This document shows, piece by piece, positions 53,396 to 64,000 of a stretch of DNA of 64,000 nucleotides. The position numbers and the translations under genes were made by a program. The stretch comes from an uncultured Cyclobacteriaceae bacterium. Its GTDB lineage: Bacteria; Bacteroidota; Bacteroidia; Cytophagales; Cyclobacteriaceae. The stretch's first letter is position 1, and each line of letters begins with the position of its first letter. The stretch spans positions 124,001 to 188,000 of the forward strand of contig CALSPM010000002.1 in the NCBI GenBank assembly GCA_943788235.1. Direction: 5' to 3'. The notes under the pieces are model-generated. The model did no database searches. It saw only the letters and a program-made list of their open reading frames with translations, and had not been told where the DNA came from.

Positions 53396-56293
53396 TCAAA
53401 AGGCAATAGACGCTACGATAAACTCAACTTTTTGGCTGTATACTGTCGTATTTAAAGGATAGGAGAACCTGACACCTAAATCAAAATCAACTAATCGAAG
53501 GGTCCGGACATCAAAAGTTAGTTCAATGCCTGCCGACTCGTAAACATCTTCAGCGTAAGGTACACTTCCGTTAAATGTAACCGGGCTGAGGGGGGTAAGA
53601 TCACCGATAGAAGTATTATTTAAAATTACCCTTGAGTGATCATAAAATAAGTTTGCCTTGATTCTTTTGATGAAAAATAAGGGTCCTATGGCTAAATCAG
53701 GATAGCAAATAGGGAAGGTATAATTGAGACCCATTCGATTGATTTCATCATGGATGAGTTTGCCATAACCTCGGGGATACCTGAAATTATCTAAAAACTT
53801 GTATTGCGCGGTAAAGGGTTCTGAATGATGGTCTATTTCAGCGTAGAAGCTATGGTTTTTAAATATTCCGGGCAAATAAAGCCTACTATTGATTAAAAAA
53901 GCATGGGAAGTATTGGGGGTTATTCCCATACTTTTTTGGTAATTTGACTGAAACAAAACGCCCAATCTTGGGTTGATGTGCTGATAAGCTTGTCGCCGGG
54001 TAAAACGCATTCGGATATCTAATTCATAGCTAGCAAAGGAACCATCTTTTCCAGTTTCTTCCAGAGCATAGTTTACCCAATGTTGGCGGAAGTTTTGGTT
54101 GATCTCAATGAAATTATAAAAATTTCCTACAGTTAAGTTGAAAGGCAATCTTAGGCCTAGACCTACTTTGTTTTCGGTCCAGTTTTGATTTCTTGTTTCT
54201 AGATTAGGCGTGATCGCATCATTTTTTTCGGTTTCAAAGTAGACCGGCACATAGCTATTTCTGTTTTCTAGTGCCGTTTCTAGTTTCAAAATAGGATAGT
54301 ATTTTGCCCATTGTAAGCCGGCAGACCATGAACTATTTTTTTCATTTAAATTGAATCGGTAGGCGCCTATACCAGATAAATTGCTCATCTTGTTGTCTGC
54401 GTACACATTAAATATCAGATTGGGACGTTCATAAGCCAATAACCGACTGTGCAGTTGTAATCGATCTGTAGTAGGATAGGATTGCTCTTCATAAGATTGC
54501 TCGGAAATATTTTCAAGAATATCATCTTTAAACAGGGGTTCAAAATAATCAACCAATGAATGTTCTGCGCTTTCAAGAGGTTTCCAATTTTCTTTGATCA
54601 CCGGAGTGGTCTGGATGTCATAACCCATATCCGAATACGCACTATAAGCCAGCATTTTTCCATTTGGGGAAATACTTGGTTGGATAGCACCAAAGAGGGT
54701 AGAGGTTACTTGATAAACGCGCTGATCTTGGATTGAAAAGGCATAAATATTATCTATGCCATTGAAGATGCCATCGAAGTAAATATAATTTTGGTGGGAT
54801 GTTAAATGGGCTATTTTTTCACTCCACCAGGGGGTGATCAGGTGACTTTTTCCTGTGCCAAGATGGATGATTTGAATAGCATTTTTTCCTGATTTCCGTA
54901 CGATTGTAGCGATCCTTGTTTCATCTATCCAAGTGGGAAACGCATATTGATATTGATCTTCATTATTGATTATTTCATCCAGATGACCGTTTTGAACATT
55001 GAGGATATGAAGCTCATACCCTTGATTGGCAGGGGCATGAACTGCGACAATTTTATCCTTACTCTTGTTGATTTCGGGGGCAAAATATCGAGCTTTAAGG
55101 GTGAGTTGCTTTTTTAATTGCAGGGTATGATCATATCTAATGAGATTACTATATTCTACATTTCCCCATCTGGGGTCATAGGCTTTTTCGGTCCAAATGA
55201 GATAAGATTTATTGATACTTAATTGGGCATTGGAGGGAGTATAAAATCCAGGACACGTGATGCGATTTTCTGTCCCATCTGTTTGTATGCGGTAGAATGT
55301 CGGAATTTCATTGAACCCTACCTTCTCAGCGATGAGGGTTTCCGCATCAAGGTAGTTGGGGTGTGCGTAGCTCGTAAAAGTCTTTTTTACCTTATTATTT
55401 ATCGTTTCTGCCTCTGTAAGTTTAATTTTAGCTGCTTTTTGTGCCCATTCTTTCTTTAATTTTGAAAAGGTAGCTTCATAATATTTAGGGGTGCGCATAC
55501 CCGTATGTTTTTTTAAGCTTTTACTGAAAGGGTAAAATTTAAGAAAACTTGATTTTACAGCTTCTTGAAGTAGGTTCCCCATGATGCCTTCGCCATAATC
55601 TAGATTCAGGGATGCCGTCAGGTGATAACCCATATTATAAATATTGGGAATCAGTTTTTTATAAGATCCTGCACTATTTTTTTCATAATTCAAGGAGTTT
55701 CCTGTCAGTAATAGGGCACGATACTGTCCCTCGAAATAGGGCATCCGACCACGTCCTGCATTACTTAAGAGGGTCTCTGTGAAAACCGCATCTCCTTCAA
55801 AAAACCAAGGAGGCATAATTAAATGTGCCAAGGAACTCCAAAAATAATCACCAAAAATCATATAGGCGGCGTTGACGATATTTATCCGGGCGTTTTGTAA
55901 TTGCTGTACATGTCGATATTCGTGGATGGCCAATAGGTCATTCCAGTCAATCGCTCCACCAAAATTATTTTGTGGGGGGTTGGTATAAAATTCTGAACGA
56001 AAAGGTCCCACTGCAACAAATGCATTGGGAGTGATGGATTGATTTTGAAGAATGATACTCACTTGTTCTTTTTTCGGACCTAAGGAAAAGTAACTGCTAT
56101 CACTAAGTTTCTGAATGACATTGGCAATCCGAGCAGCTTGGCTATAAATGCCTTCTTGATAGATGATCTTTGTCGCATCGTTTTCTATGTATTTCCATTG
56201 AATAGTGGGTGGATTAAGTCCTATATTGTAGGACTGAGCCATCAATCTATAGGAAAAAATAACAATAGAAAGAGTTAAATGTATTCTTTTCAT
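53396..56293 (-). CDS. large exported protein: peptidase-MA-like domain, propeller and C-terminal barrel
   Basis: A 965-residue protein with a signal peptide (ending LMAQ). Residues about 30-290 form a gluzincin-like domain: a zinc motif HEYRH in LLAIHEYRHVQQLQNA (near 127) and PPWFFEGDAVFTETLL about 35 residues on, whose Glu could be the third ligand. The middle (about 320-580) has TolB/WD40-type blades, such as QYAFPTWIDETRIATIV and AIQPSISPNGKMLAYSAYS. The last 330 residues form barrel strands, ending VKFIVASIAF-like. It is TAATG-coupled to the broken LpxR-like gene. A surface protease-like role is inferred; no exact family name is given. Confidence 0.75.
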   Translation of the reverse strand: MKRIHLTLSIVIFSYRLMAQSYNIGLNPPTIQWKYIENDATKIIYQEGIYSQAARIANVIQKLSDSSYFSLGPKKEQVSIILQNQSITPNAFVAVGPFRSEFYTNPPQNNFGGAIDWNDLLAIHEYRHVQQLQNARINIVNAAYMIFGDYFWSSLAHLIMPPWFFEGDAVFTETLLSNAGRGRMPYFEGQYRALLLTGNSLNYEKNSAGSYKKLIPNIYNMGYHLTASLNLDYGEGIMGNLLQEAVKSSFLKFYPFSKSLKKHTGMRTPKYYEATFSKLKKEWAQKAAKIKLTEAETINNKVKKTFTSYAHPNYLDAETLIAEKVGFNEIPTFYRIQTDGTENRITCPGFYTPSNAQLSINKSYLIWTEKAYDPRWGNVEYSNLIRYDHTLQLKKQLTLKARYFAPEINKSKDKIVAVHAPANQGYELHILNVQNGHLDEIINNEDQYQYAFPTWIDETRIATIVRKSGKNAIQIIHLGTGKSHLITPWWSEKIAHLTSHQNYIYFDGIFNGIDNIYAFSIQDQRVYQVTSTLFGAIQPSISPNGKMLAYSAYSDMGYDIQTTPVIKENWKPLESAEHSLVDYFEPLFKDDILENISEQSYEEQSYPTTDRLQLHSRLLAYERPNLIFNVYADNKMSNLSGIGAYRFNLNEKNSSWSAGLQWAKYYPILKLETALENRNSYVPVYFETEKNDAITPNLETRNQNWTENKVGLGLRLPFNLTVGNFYNFIEINQNFRQHWVNYALEETGKDGSFASYELDIRMRFTRRQAYQHINPRLGVLFQSNYQKSMGITPNTSHAFLINSRLYLPGIFKNHSFYAEIDHHSEPFTAQYKFLDNFRYPRGYGKLIHDEINRMGLNYTFPICYPDLAIGPLFFIKRIKANLFYDHSRVILNNTSIGDLTPLSPVTFNGSVPYAEDVYESAGIELTFDVRTLRLVDFDLGVRFSYPLNTTVYSQKVEFIVASIAF

Positions 56294-57281
56294 TAGAACC
56301 GATTATTGAGCGTAATACCTACATACTGGTGGGCTTCTGCTTCAAGAGTTTCTTTGGTTTTAATATAATAAGTAGTAATCAAGTCAAATCGGGGCCAACT
56401 CAGAGCAAAACCGATACGATTTTGAAAAATCCATGATTTTGCTGTTTCAGTATGTGGACTTTGAGGCCCAATGAAGTTGCCTTCAATGGTGGCATTATAT
56501 GCGTTATAGATAAATCCAGGAGCATAAAAAAAATAACTTTCTATTATTTTCTTGGTCCGGTTTGAAGAAGAGGGGCTACCTAAATGTCCTCCGAACAAAG
56601 TTGTTGAGCCCTGATGTTTTACAAAATTGAATCTTACCAGTAGTTCTTCCGAAAATTGATTGAAAACAGTTCCTACGGATATATTTGACTGGGAATAGAG
56701 ATCGATAATTTCATTACCTACCAACCTTCGAGTATAAGAAGCATGAAAATTAATCACGGGACTATGGGCGATTTGGTACTTCCAACCGGCGGGTATAGGA
56801 ATATTTAATACCGTATGCCAGGTAATTTGAAAATCGTCGGTCAGTGTATGAGGCCCCATTAATCCAAGTTCAACACTTATTTTTAAATACTCCTTTTGGT
56901 TGATATAAAATTCTCTATTTAAGCTAAGTCCCAAGAGGCCTGCATAAGGGCGATCAAACTCCTTAGGATCATCCCAAGAGACCCTTCTGGGTGTATAAAT
57001 TCGTTGATGAAGCGATATGTGAATGAATTGATTTTATGTTTATTGATTTTATGTTTATTGATTTTATGTTTATTGATTTTATGTTTATTGATTTTATTTT
57101 TACTGAGCCATCTGTAATCAAGATAAAGACCAGAAGTATAGTACTGATCTCTTTCTAGAGAGGTAAACACATCATTATCAATGGTCAATCTGACTTCTTT
57201 GGTGTGCACATTTACGGTGTCTTGCGCTTTCATAAGACAGGGACATAGAAGGAACAGGCAAAACCAAACCAATTTGTACAT
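56293..57281 (-). pseudogene. LpxR-like lipid A deacylase gene split by a frameshift
   Basis: The N-terminal piece starts at ATG 57281 (MYKLVWFCLFLLCPCLMKA signal) and has the LpxR signature LTIDNDVFTSLERDQYYTSG. It then runs into a KHKIN repeat and ends out of frame at 56919. The rest, in another frame, has LHQRIYTPRRVSWDD, FDRPYAGLLGLSLNR and LGLMGPHTLTDDFQITWH and ends at 56293. A one-base deletion or two-base insertion next to the repeats explains the split; joined length is about 329 residues. LpxR is an outer-membrane barrel enzyme removing the 3'-acyloxyacyl chain of lipid A. Confidence 0.85.
57027..57101 (-). repeat. 15-bp tandem repeat, five copies
   Basis: Four perfect copies of ATTGATTTTATGTTT and one copy with a single change (TTTTT end) on the plus strand. 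On the coding strand each gives KHKIN-like residues. The unit is a multiple of three, so copy change would lengthen or shorten the protein but not shift its frame. Confidence 0.92.
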
Positions 57282-57481
57282 ATAGATCAAAGATAAGCGG
57301 GTTTTACTTCTATAAATAACAGCGAAGAGCATCAATTTAACAAAGCGTACATTTTCTTATTGCCAAAAAAGGCACTAGCTTCTCAAAAATGCATGAAACT
57401 ATACTGTTCTTGGAGGTATGAAGCTATCGCCGATGTATTTATTTAGGGGATTTAAGCCCGTGATTTTTTGGAAAAAAAAGG

Positions 57482-58772
57482 CTAGATAGATCTATTAATG
57501 TCAAATTTTTCAAGATAGTCTGCCACACGTCTCACAAAACCACCACCCAAAGAGCCATCGATGACACGGTGGTCATAGCTATGGGACAAAAACATTTTAT
57601 GACGGATGCCTATAAAGTCACCTTCGGGAGTTTCGATTACCGCAGGTTTTTTTTGTATGGCACCTATAGCCATAATGGCTACTTGAGGTTGCATGATGAT
57701 GGGTGTACCCATAACGTTACCAAATGATCCTACATTAGAAACAGTGAACGTACCCCCGTCCAGTTCATCGGTTTTAAGTGCATTAATGCGTGCTCTATGG
57801 GCTAGATCATTTACTGCTATGACCAAGGATTTAAGATCTAGTAGTTCCGCATTCTTAATGACAGGCACGATGAGATTTCCTGAAGGAAGTGCCACAGCAA
57901 CACCAATATTAATATGGCTTTTTTTAATAATTTGATCACCTTGGACTTGAATGTTGATCATAGGGTGATCTTTGATGGCTTTCACTACTGCCTCAATAAT
58001 GATGGGGGTAAAAGTTAACGATTGATATGAGGTTGCCTTGAATTTTTCTTTGAATTTATTTCTCCAAGAAACAATGGGACTCATGTCTGCTTCGACAAAG
58101 GAAGTCACATGTGCAGAAATGGATTTAGATTCAATCATGCGCGAAGCAATTATTTTTCGCATCCGATCCATAGCCATGATTTCATCTTCACCTGAGATTG
58201 TCAGGAGTGTATCGTCTATTGGGTTTTCAAGTATTCCATCAACGGAATCTGATTGCAAATTCCTTGTGCTGAGATAGTCCAACACATCTTGCTTGGTCAA
58301 TCGATCCTCTTTACCTGATCCAGTTATATTTTCAAGTTCGCTGAGATCTATTTGCTCTTGTTTTGCAATATTACGCACCAAGGGAGAATAGAACCGGTTT
58401 TTTTTTGGGATTTGTCAATAGGGTGTCAGGACTTTTCAGATCCATGGCCTGATCTACATCGACCCCATTTTTTTGCTCCGTGGGTTCAGGTGTTACCGAA
58501 GGTCGGATAGTGAGAGGCTCGTCTCCTTCGGTCAAAAGCTCTATGATGGCTATGGGCTTACCGACTTGAATGACATCCCCTTCTTGGGCCAGTATTTCTT
58601 TGAGAATTCCGGCGTGAGTGGAGGGAATTTCTGTATCTACTTTGTCAGTAGCAACTTCGAGAACAGACTCATCTTCATCTATAGAATCGCCCACCTTCTT
58701 TAACCATGACAAAATAGTACCTTCCATTACACTTTCACCCATTTTGGGCATCGTCATTTCAATAGAAGCCAT
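57482..58772 (-). pseudogene. 2-oxoacid dehydrogenase E2 (dihydrolipoamide acyltransferase), split at an A9 tract
   Basis: The first frame (58371-58772) holds the lipoyl domain, MASIEMTMPKMGESVMEGTI with the lipoyl Lys in EVATDKVDTEIP (about residue 44), and then runs out of frame. The second (57482-58381) holds the peripheral-subunit-binding segment RNIAKQEQIDLSELENI and the catalytic domain with SHSYDHRVIDGSLGG (His and Asp of the active site). They meet at nine A on the coding strand (58398-58406). With eight A the reading becomes NPKKNRFYSPLVRNIA and gives one normal 429-residue E2. The protein transfers acyl groups to CoA in the pyruvate, branched-chain or 2-oxoglutarate complex; which one is unclear because E1 and E3 are not in the window. 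Confidence 0.82.
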
Positions 58773-58787
58773 ATTTTAATACATTGG

Positions 58788-60065
58788 TTAAAGACTAGAC
58801 AAAGATATAGTATTTTGCTTTTTCACTCCAACATTTAATCGGATCATATTCAAGGCGGCTAAGGCTGACCAATGAACAATGAAGGTGCGGTCTCGTGAAA
58901 AATTAAATTTCTTTGCTAGGGTCTTATGCTTGTCTGAATAGGCAATCCAAACGGTGCCTACTGGTTTTTCTACGGTACCACCATCAGGTCCAGCGATACC
59001 GGTGATGGCGATGGCAATGTCGGCATTGAGTTCTTTTCTTACTCCTTTTGCCATGGCTTTAGCGACCTCTTCACTAACGGCACCCTGTTGTTTTAGGTCT
59101 TCCGTACTTACACCTAATTGTGCTATTTTGACCTCATTTGAATAAGCAATTACGCTCCCCTTAAAATATCTTGAGCTGCCAGGTACGCTCGTAATCATAT
59201 GGGCTAAATAACCCCCAGTACAGCTTTCTGCAGTTGCCAAAGTCAGGTTATTTTTATTCAGTAATTTGCCAATGACTCCTTCTAATGAATCTGCACCAAA
59301 TCCATAAACATATTTGGCTATTTTGGGCATAATGGCCATTTGCAGTGTATCAATTTCTTGCTTTAGGGTATTGAGGTCATCACCTGATCCCGTCATTCTA
59401 AGCTTGACTTGTCCTTTGGTAGGTAGGTAGGCCAATTTTATATGCTTGGGTAAGTTCACTTCCCAGTCTTCAATTAAGTCTGATAAACTCGATTCAGTGA
59501 TACCAATGGTTTTGATGATGTGATGGTGCAATACGCCTTTGCTGAACATTTCATGAAGCTTGGGTAGAATACCTTGGGTCATGATGCTTTTCATTTCATA
59601 AGGTACTCCCGGCATGGCTACAAAAACGGTATTGTTTTCATAAAACCACATGCCTGGGGCCGTACCTACAGAATTGGTAATTTTTTCACAATTTGTAGGT
59701 AAATCAGCTTGTTGGGCATTGAGTGCGGTTACCTCTCTACTTGCCTTAGCGAAGAGTAGAGTAATGTCCCGCAGTACCTCCTCATGATGGACCATACCTA
59801 CTCCGAAATATTTAGCTAAAAGGGGTTTGGTGAGATCATCTTTGGTAGGGCCAAGACCCCCTGTGATCAATACGATGTCAACTCTTTCGGCCGCTGTTGC
59901 GAAGGCATTTAAAATTTGATCTGCATCATCGCCAATGGTCGTTCTTTGGAAAACTTTGATGTTGTATTCATCTAATTTATGACTGATCCAATGCGCATTG
60001 GTATCAAGGGTTTGGCCATAAAGGAGTTCATCTCCAATAGAAATTATTTCTGCTGTTGTGGTCAT
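58788..60065 (-). CDS. cinA: CinA family protein (nicotinamide-nucleotide amidase)
   Basis: A 425-residue protein. The N-terminal MoaB/MogA-like domain (about 1-170) begins AEIISIGDELLYGQTLDTNA and has VLITGGLGPTKDDLTKPLL. The C-terminal CinA domain (about 265-415) has ATAESCTGGYLAHMITSVPG and TGIAGPDGGTVEKPVGTVW. The C-terminal part hydrolyses nicotinamide mononucleotide, recycling NAD, which fits the presence of nadE in the window although the genes are distant. It starts 85 bases from the next gene. Confidence 0.95.
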   Translation of the reverse strand: MTTTAEIISIGDELLYGQTLDTNAHWISHKLDEYNIKVFQRTTIGDDADQILNAFATAAERVDIVLITGGLGPTKDDLTKPLLAKYFGVGMVHHEEVLRDITLLFAKASREVTALNAQQADLPTNCEKITNSVGTAPGMWFYENNTVFVAMPGVPYEMKSIMTQGILPKLHEMFSKGVLHHHIIKTIGITESSLSDLIEDWEVNLPKHIKLAYLPTKGQVKLRMTGSGDDLNTLKQEIDTLQMAIMPKIAKYVYGFGADSLEGVIGKLLNKNNLTLATAESCTGGYLAHMITSVPGSSRYFKGSVIAYSNEVKIAQLGVSTEDLKQQGAVSEEVAKAMAKGVRKELNADIAIAITGIAGPDGGTVEKPVGTVWIAYSDKHKTLAKKFNFSRDRTFIVHWSALAALNMIRLNVGVKKQNTISLSSL

Positions 60066-60150
60066 TAGTTTATAATATTTTTCATAGTTATTGATGAAAC
60101 CATTTTTTGGCTGCGAGAATTCATGTTTATATTTTTAAATTTTTACTAAA

Positions 60151-60930
60151 TCAATATTCATAATTTACCGAACCTTGTGTTCTGGAACTTAGGAAGGCAG
60201 TCACCTGCGACATAATACTTTTCTTACCCCTCAATTCTTGTATTTGAGGCTGATTGAGGTTCATGACGATCAGGAGTCTGTCTAATTCTGAATCGGATAA
60301 ATTGAATTTATTTTTAAGCTCACTGCGTATCGATTCAAGCTCTATCAATTTGGCATAGGTAATGAATTTTTCAGTCTGAATCCTGGCCTCTACAGCTTTT
60401 CGCTTTTCTATATTCTCTTTGGTGAAATAACTAAGGGCACCACTAATGGCTACGCCTGGTGCATAAAACTCATTGATCATTGGAGAGAAAGATACTTGAG
60501 GGGTTGGACTTGTTCCAGGCTCGGCGAGCCCTGGGATTTTCATGGGCCTGCCTTTATATCTTTTTGGAATACGATAATCAGTATTGGAAAAAACCCAGAC
60601 AGAACCTAAAATAATATTCATTGGAGCCATGGTACTCGTGATTTGTCGGAGAATCATACTTTGGTCTACAATGACCACGAGAGGTTTGTAACCAATGAAG
60701 GTCATTCTTACCGTATCATTTGGAGCGGCTTTAATTATGAAGACTCCATTATCTGCTGATAAGGAGCCTACTTCCTGGGTAATGTTAACTATGTAGACAT
60801 AGGGCATGGGCGATTGATTCTCATTCAAAACGACTCCTTGTAACTCTTGACTCGTGACGTCCCATGCCAAAAGTAGACTTAGAATAAGGACTAAAAATTT
60901 CACATCGTAAAAATACAGTTTCACAATCAA
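60151..60930 (-). CDS. exported protein with carboxypeptidase-regulatory-like domain
   Basis: A 259-residue protein. The first residues are followed by a signal-like FLVLILSLLLAWDVTSQ; a GTG at 60903 (VKFLVLILSL) would give a cleaner signal start. Residues about 30-105 form a small beta-sandwich (LQGVVLNENQSPMPYVYIV, GVFIIKAAPNDTVRMTFIGYKPL), as in TonB-dependent receptor N-termini. The rest is polar and helical (YAKLIELESIRSELKNKF) and unassigned. It stands alone. Such proteins probably bind surface partners; no enzyme role is visible. Confidence 0.7.
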   Translation of the reverse strand: MIVKLYFYDVKFLVLILSLLLAWDVTSQELQGVVLNENQSPMPYVYIVNITQEVGSLSADNGVFIIKAAPNDTVRMTFIGYKPLVVIVDQSMILRQITSTMAPMNIILGSVWVFSNTDYRIPKRYKGRPMKIPGLAEPGTSPTPQVSFSPMINEFYAPGVAISGALSYFTKENIEKRKAVEARIQTEKFITYAKLIELESIRSELKNKFNLSDSELDRLLIVMNLNQPQIQELRGKKSIMSQVTAFLSSRTQGSVNYEY

Positions 60931-61094
60931 TATATTGGATTCTTAACGAATCTTAACGAGTTAAAATAGGATTTTAATTCACAATAATAAAAATAGTTTA
61001 ATCGATAATTTATTCAATGATTGAATAAATATGAGGATTCAAATGATGATATTGTGTTGTATTTTAATTTTTTTCATGTTGTAATAATTAACCT

Positions 61095-61796
61095 ATGTTG
61101 GAAATTCTTTATGACCATCCAGACTTTGTTGCCATCAATAAGCCCCATGATCTTTTGGTTCATAGAACGGCTATAGCCAAAGATGTCCAAGAATGCGCAC
61201 TTCAGCTTTTGAGAGATCAATTAGGTCATCCGGTGTATCCTGTCCATAGGTTAGACCGTAAGACGGGAGGTGTTTTACTTTTTGGAAAGTCACGTCAGGC
61301 ATTGACCCTAATATCCAATCAATTTCAGTCTCGGTCGGTTCAAAAGTCGTATTTGGCTATAGTGAGAGGCTTTACAGATCCCAAAGGCACCATTGATTAT
61401 CCCTTGAAAAATGATTCTGGTAAAACTCAAAAGGCCATCACTCATTATTGGACCCTAGCCAAAACAGAATTAAATTTTCCATCGGCTCATCATTCGACCA
61501 GCAGGTATTCGCTGGTAGGCTTACTCCCCTTTACAGGAAGAATGCATCAACTTAGGAAGCATATGGCGCACATACTACATCCAATTGTCGCAGATAGACC
61601 TTATGGCTGTAATAAGCAAAATAATATGTTTAAGGAAAAGTTTACTATGATGACGATGCTACTGCATGCCTTAAAATTAACTTTTGAATGGGAGGGAGCC
61701 ACGATTGAGATTCACGCAAATCCGCAAGCAGAATTTAAGCGCATGTTGACTTTTTTAAAATTAACTGTTAATTCGTTTAATCTCTGTGATATTTAA
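61095..61796 (+). CDS. truC: tRNA pseudouridine synthase TruC-like (RluA family)
   Basis: A 233-residue RluA-family enzyme without an S4 domain. The catalytic Asp is in YPVHRLDRKTGGVLLFG (about residue 56). The start MLEILYDHPDFVAINKPHDLLVHR and the later AITHYWTLAKTEL, TGRMHQLRKHMAHILHPIV and MLLHALKLTF all follow E. coli TruC, which makes pseudouridine 65 in some tRNAs. Specificity for that site is inferred from similarity. Confidence 0.88.
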   Translation: MLEILYDHPDFVAINKPHDLLVHRTAIAKDVQECALQLLRDQLGHPVYPVHRLDRKTGGVLLFGKSRQALTLISNQFQSRSVQKSYLAIVRGFTDPKGTIDYPLKNDSGKTQKAITHYWTLAKTELNFPSAHHSTSRYSLVGLLPFTGRMHQLRKHMAHILHPIVADRPYGCNKQNNMFKEKFTMMTMLLHALKLTFEWEGATIEIHANPQAEFKRMLTFLKLTVNSFNLCDI

Positions 61797-61814
61797 GGAC
61801 ATTTGAAAGAAACA

Positions 61815-61851
61815 AAAAAAAGCCCTTACTCAAAATATAAGGGCTTTTTTT
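61815..61851. terminator. bidirectional terminator between truC and groL
   Basis: A stem of AAAAAAAGCCCTTA and TAAGGGCTTTTTTT with a 9-base loop lies 18 bases after truC and 15 bases after groL on the opposite strand. A runs and T runs flank it on both sides. Confidence 0.88.
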
Positions 61852-61866
61852 ACGGTAATTATGATA

Positions 61867-63531
<1,665 letters not shown>

Positions 63532-63558
63532 TTAAATTTGTTAAAAAAATGATTTTGA

Positions 63559-63837
63559 TTAGATGGTTCCAAACACGTCGGAATTTTTCATAATTAAATA
63601 TTCGATCCCACCAATGGTGATTTCTGTTCCCGAGTACTTGCCATACAATACGCGGTCTCCCACTTTCAATGTCACGGGCTTTTCGTCCGTACCTTGACCT
63701 ACGGCTACAACCGTTCCTTCTTGAGGTTTTTCCTTTGCAGTATCAGGAATAATGATACCTGATGCTGTTTTTTCTTCAGCAGCAGCTGCTTCAACGAGGA
63801 TTCTATCTTCGTTTGGTATGAATTTTACTTTTGACAT
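63559..63837 (-). CDS. groS: co-chaperonin GroES
   Basis: A 92-residue protein. Residues 1-25 have [20 protein letters not shown]; the mobile loop is [20 protein letters not shown] (about 24-43), which binds GroEL; the C-terminal part has [19 protein letters not shown]. Length is usual. No inverted-repeat CIRCE operator was seen in the 163 bases upstream, so heat regulation would depend on another mechanism. Confidence 0.97.
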   Translation of the reverse strand: MSKVKFIPNEDRILVEAAAAEEKTASGIIIPDTAKEKPQEGTVVAVGQGTDEKPVTLKVGDRVLYGKYSGTEITIGGIEYLIMKNSDVFGTI

Positions 63838-64000
63838 TTTTGTTTAACGTTTAGTTATCTTAAAATTTTACAAGATAAAAATGTCACTACACATAATATG
63901 CCAATTTTTTTATTGAGGTGATATCCTAAAAACCATGACATTTTAGCAGATATAAACAGAAATCTTGTCATAAAAAGGAAAATGAACATTGCGTAATGCT

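Noticed and set aside
57027-57101. CRISPR array
   Set aside because: The 15-bp units are directly abutting with no spacers and are part of a coding sequence.
63838-64000. CIRCE operator upstream of groES
   Set aside because: No 9-bp inverted repeat with a 9-base spacer was found in this stretch.

Overview
The window is AT-rich chromosomal DNA from a member of the Bacteroidota, probably a Cytophagales/Saprospirales-type bacterium. The evidence is gene content typical of that phylum: the acpP-fabF-rnc block divergent from an IPExxxVDY-family gene and pyk, an HYC_CC_PP-type metal-associated protein, DUF3347 proteins, many outer-membrane beta-barrels, start sites without Shine-Dalgarno sequences, and promoters resembling TTG-N17-20-TAnnTTTG. 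No closer placement can be supported.

Layout. 1-6.6 kb: a plus-strand run etfB-etfA-bifunctional nuclease-nucleoside transporter joined by TAATG overlaps, then a POT peptide transporter and a GNAT acetyltransferase. 6.6-9.2 kb: two convergent DEAD-box RNA helicases (DbpA-like and RhlE-like). 9.6-10.1 kb: a decayed outer-membrane protein gene ending in a 10-bp tandem repeat. 10.1-19.8 kb (minus): a copper/silver efflux locus, HYC_CC_PP-type protein, CusA, TolC-type CusC, CusB with a heavy-metal-binding domain, a DUF3347 lipoprotein, a TlpA-type thiol lipoprotein and a Cys-rich propeller-like lipoprotein. 20-34.4 kb: housekeeping genes, tRNA-Arg(UCG), a MORN-like protein, a BamA-like barrel, yidD, nadE, rnc, fabF, acpP, pyk, an NFACT protein, miaA and pfkA. 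A decayed response-regulator receiver lies between.

34.8-48 kb (minus) is a surface-polysaccharide region. An intact run of nine genes (flippase, YfhO-type membrane protein, two glycosyltransferase-like genes, acetyltransferase, SpsF-type cytidylyltransferase, NeuB/SpsE-type nonulosonate synthase, methyltransferase, and a GT2-cytidylyltransferase fusion) is almost entirely linked by start/stop overlaps. It probably makes, activates and exports a sialic-acid-like sugar polymer. Just beyond it are two multiply broken genes of UDP-GlcNAc/GalNAc-uronate formation (tviB-like and tviC-like), the remains of an older sugar pathway.

48-64 kb: tauE-like, folK, sppA, an unknown secreted two-domain protein, several broken genes (a small membrane protein, a VOC protein with two in-frame TAA codons, and an LpxR-like lipid A deacylase with 15-bp repeats), a large HExxH/propeller/barrel protein, a 2-oxoacid dehydrogenase E2 gene split at an A9 tract, cinA, truC and groES-groEL.

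The most striking general property is the number of disrupted genes: about eight clear cases, plus two weak remnants. Several breaks are single-base changes at homopolymers and could be sequencing errors, programmed slippage or true decay. Others (tviB-like, tviC-like, the outer-membrane protein, the receiver) carry several independent lesions and are real pseudogenes.
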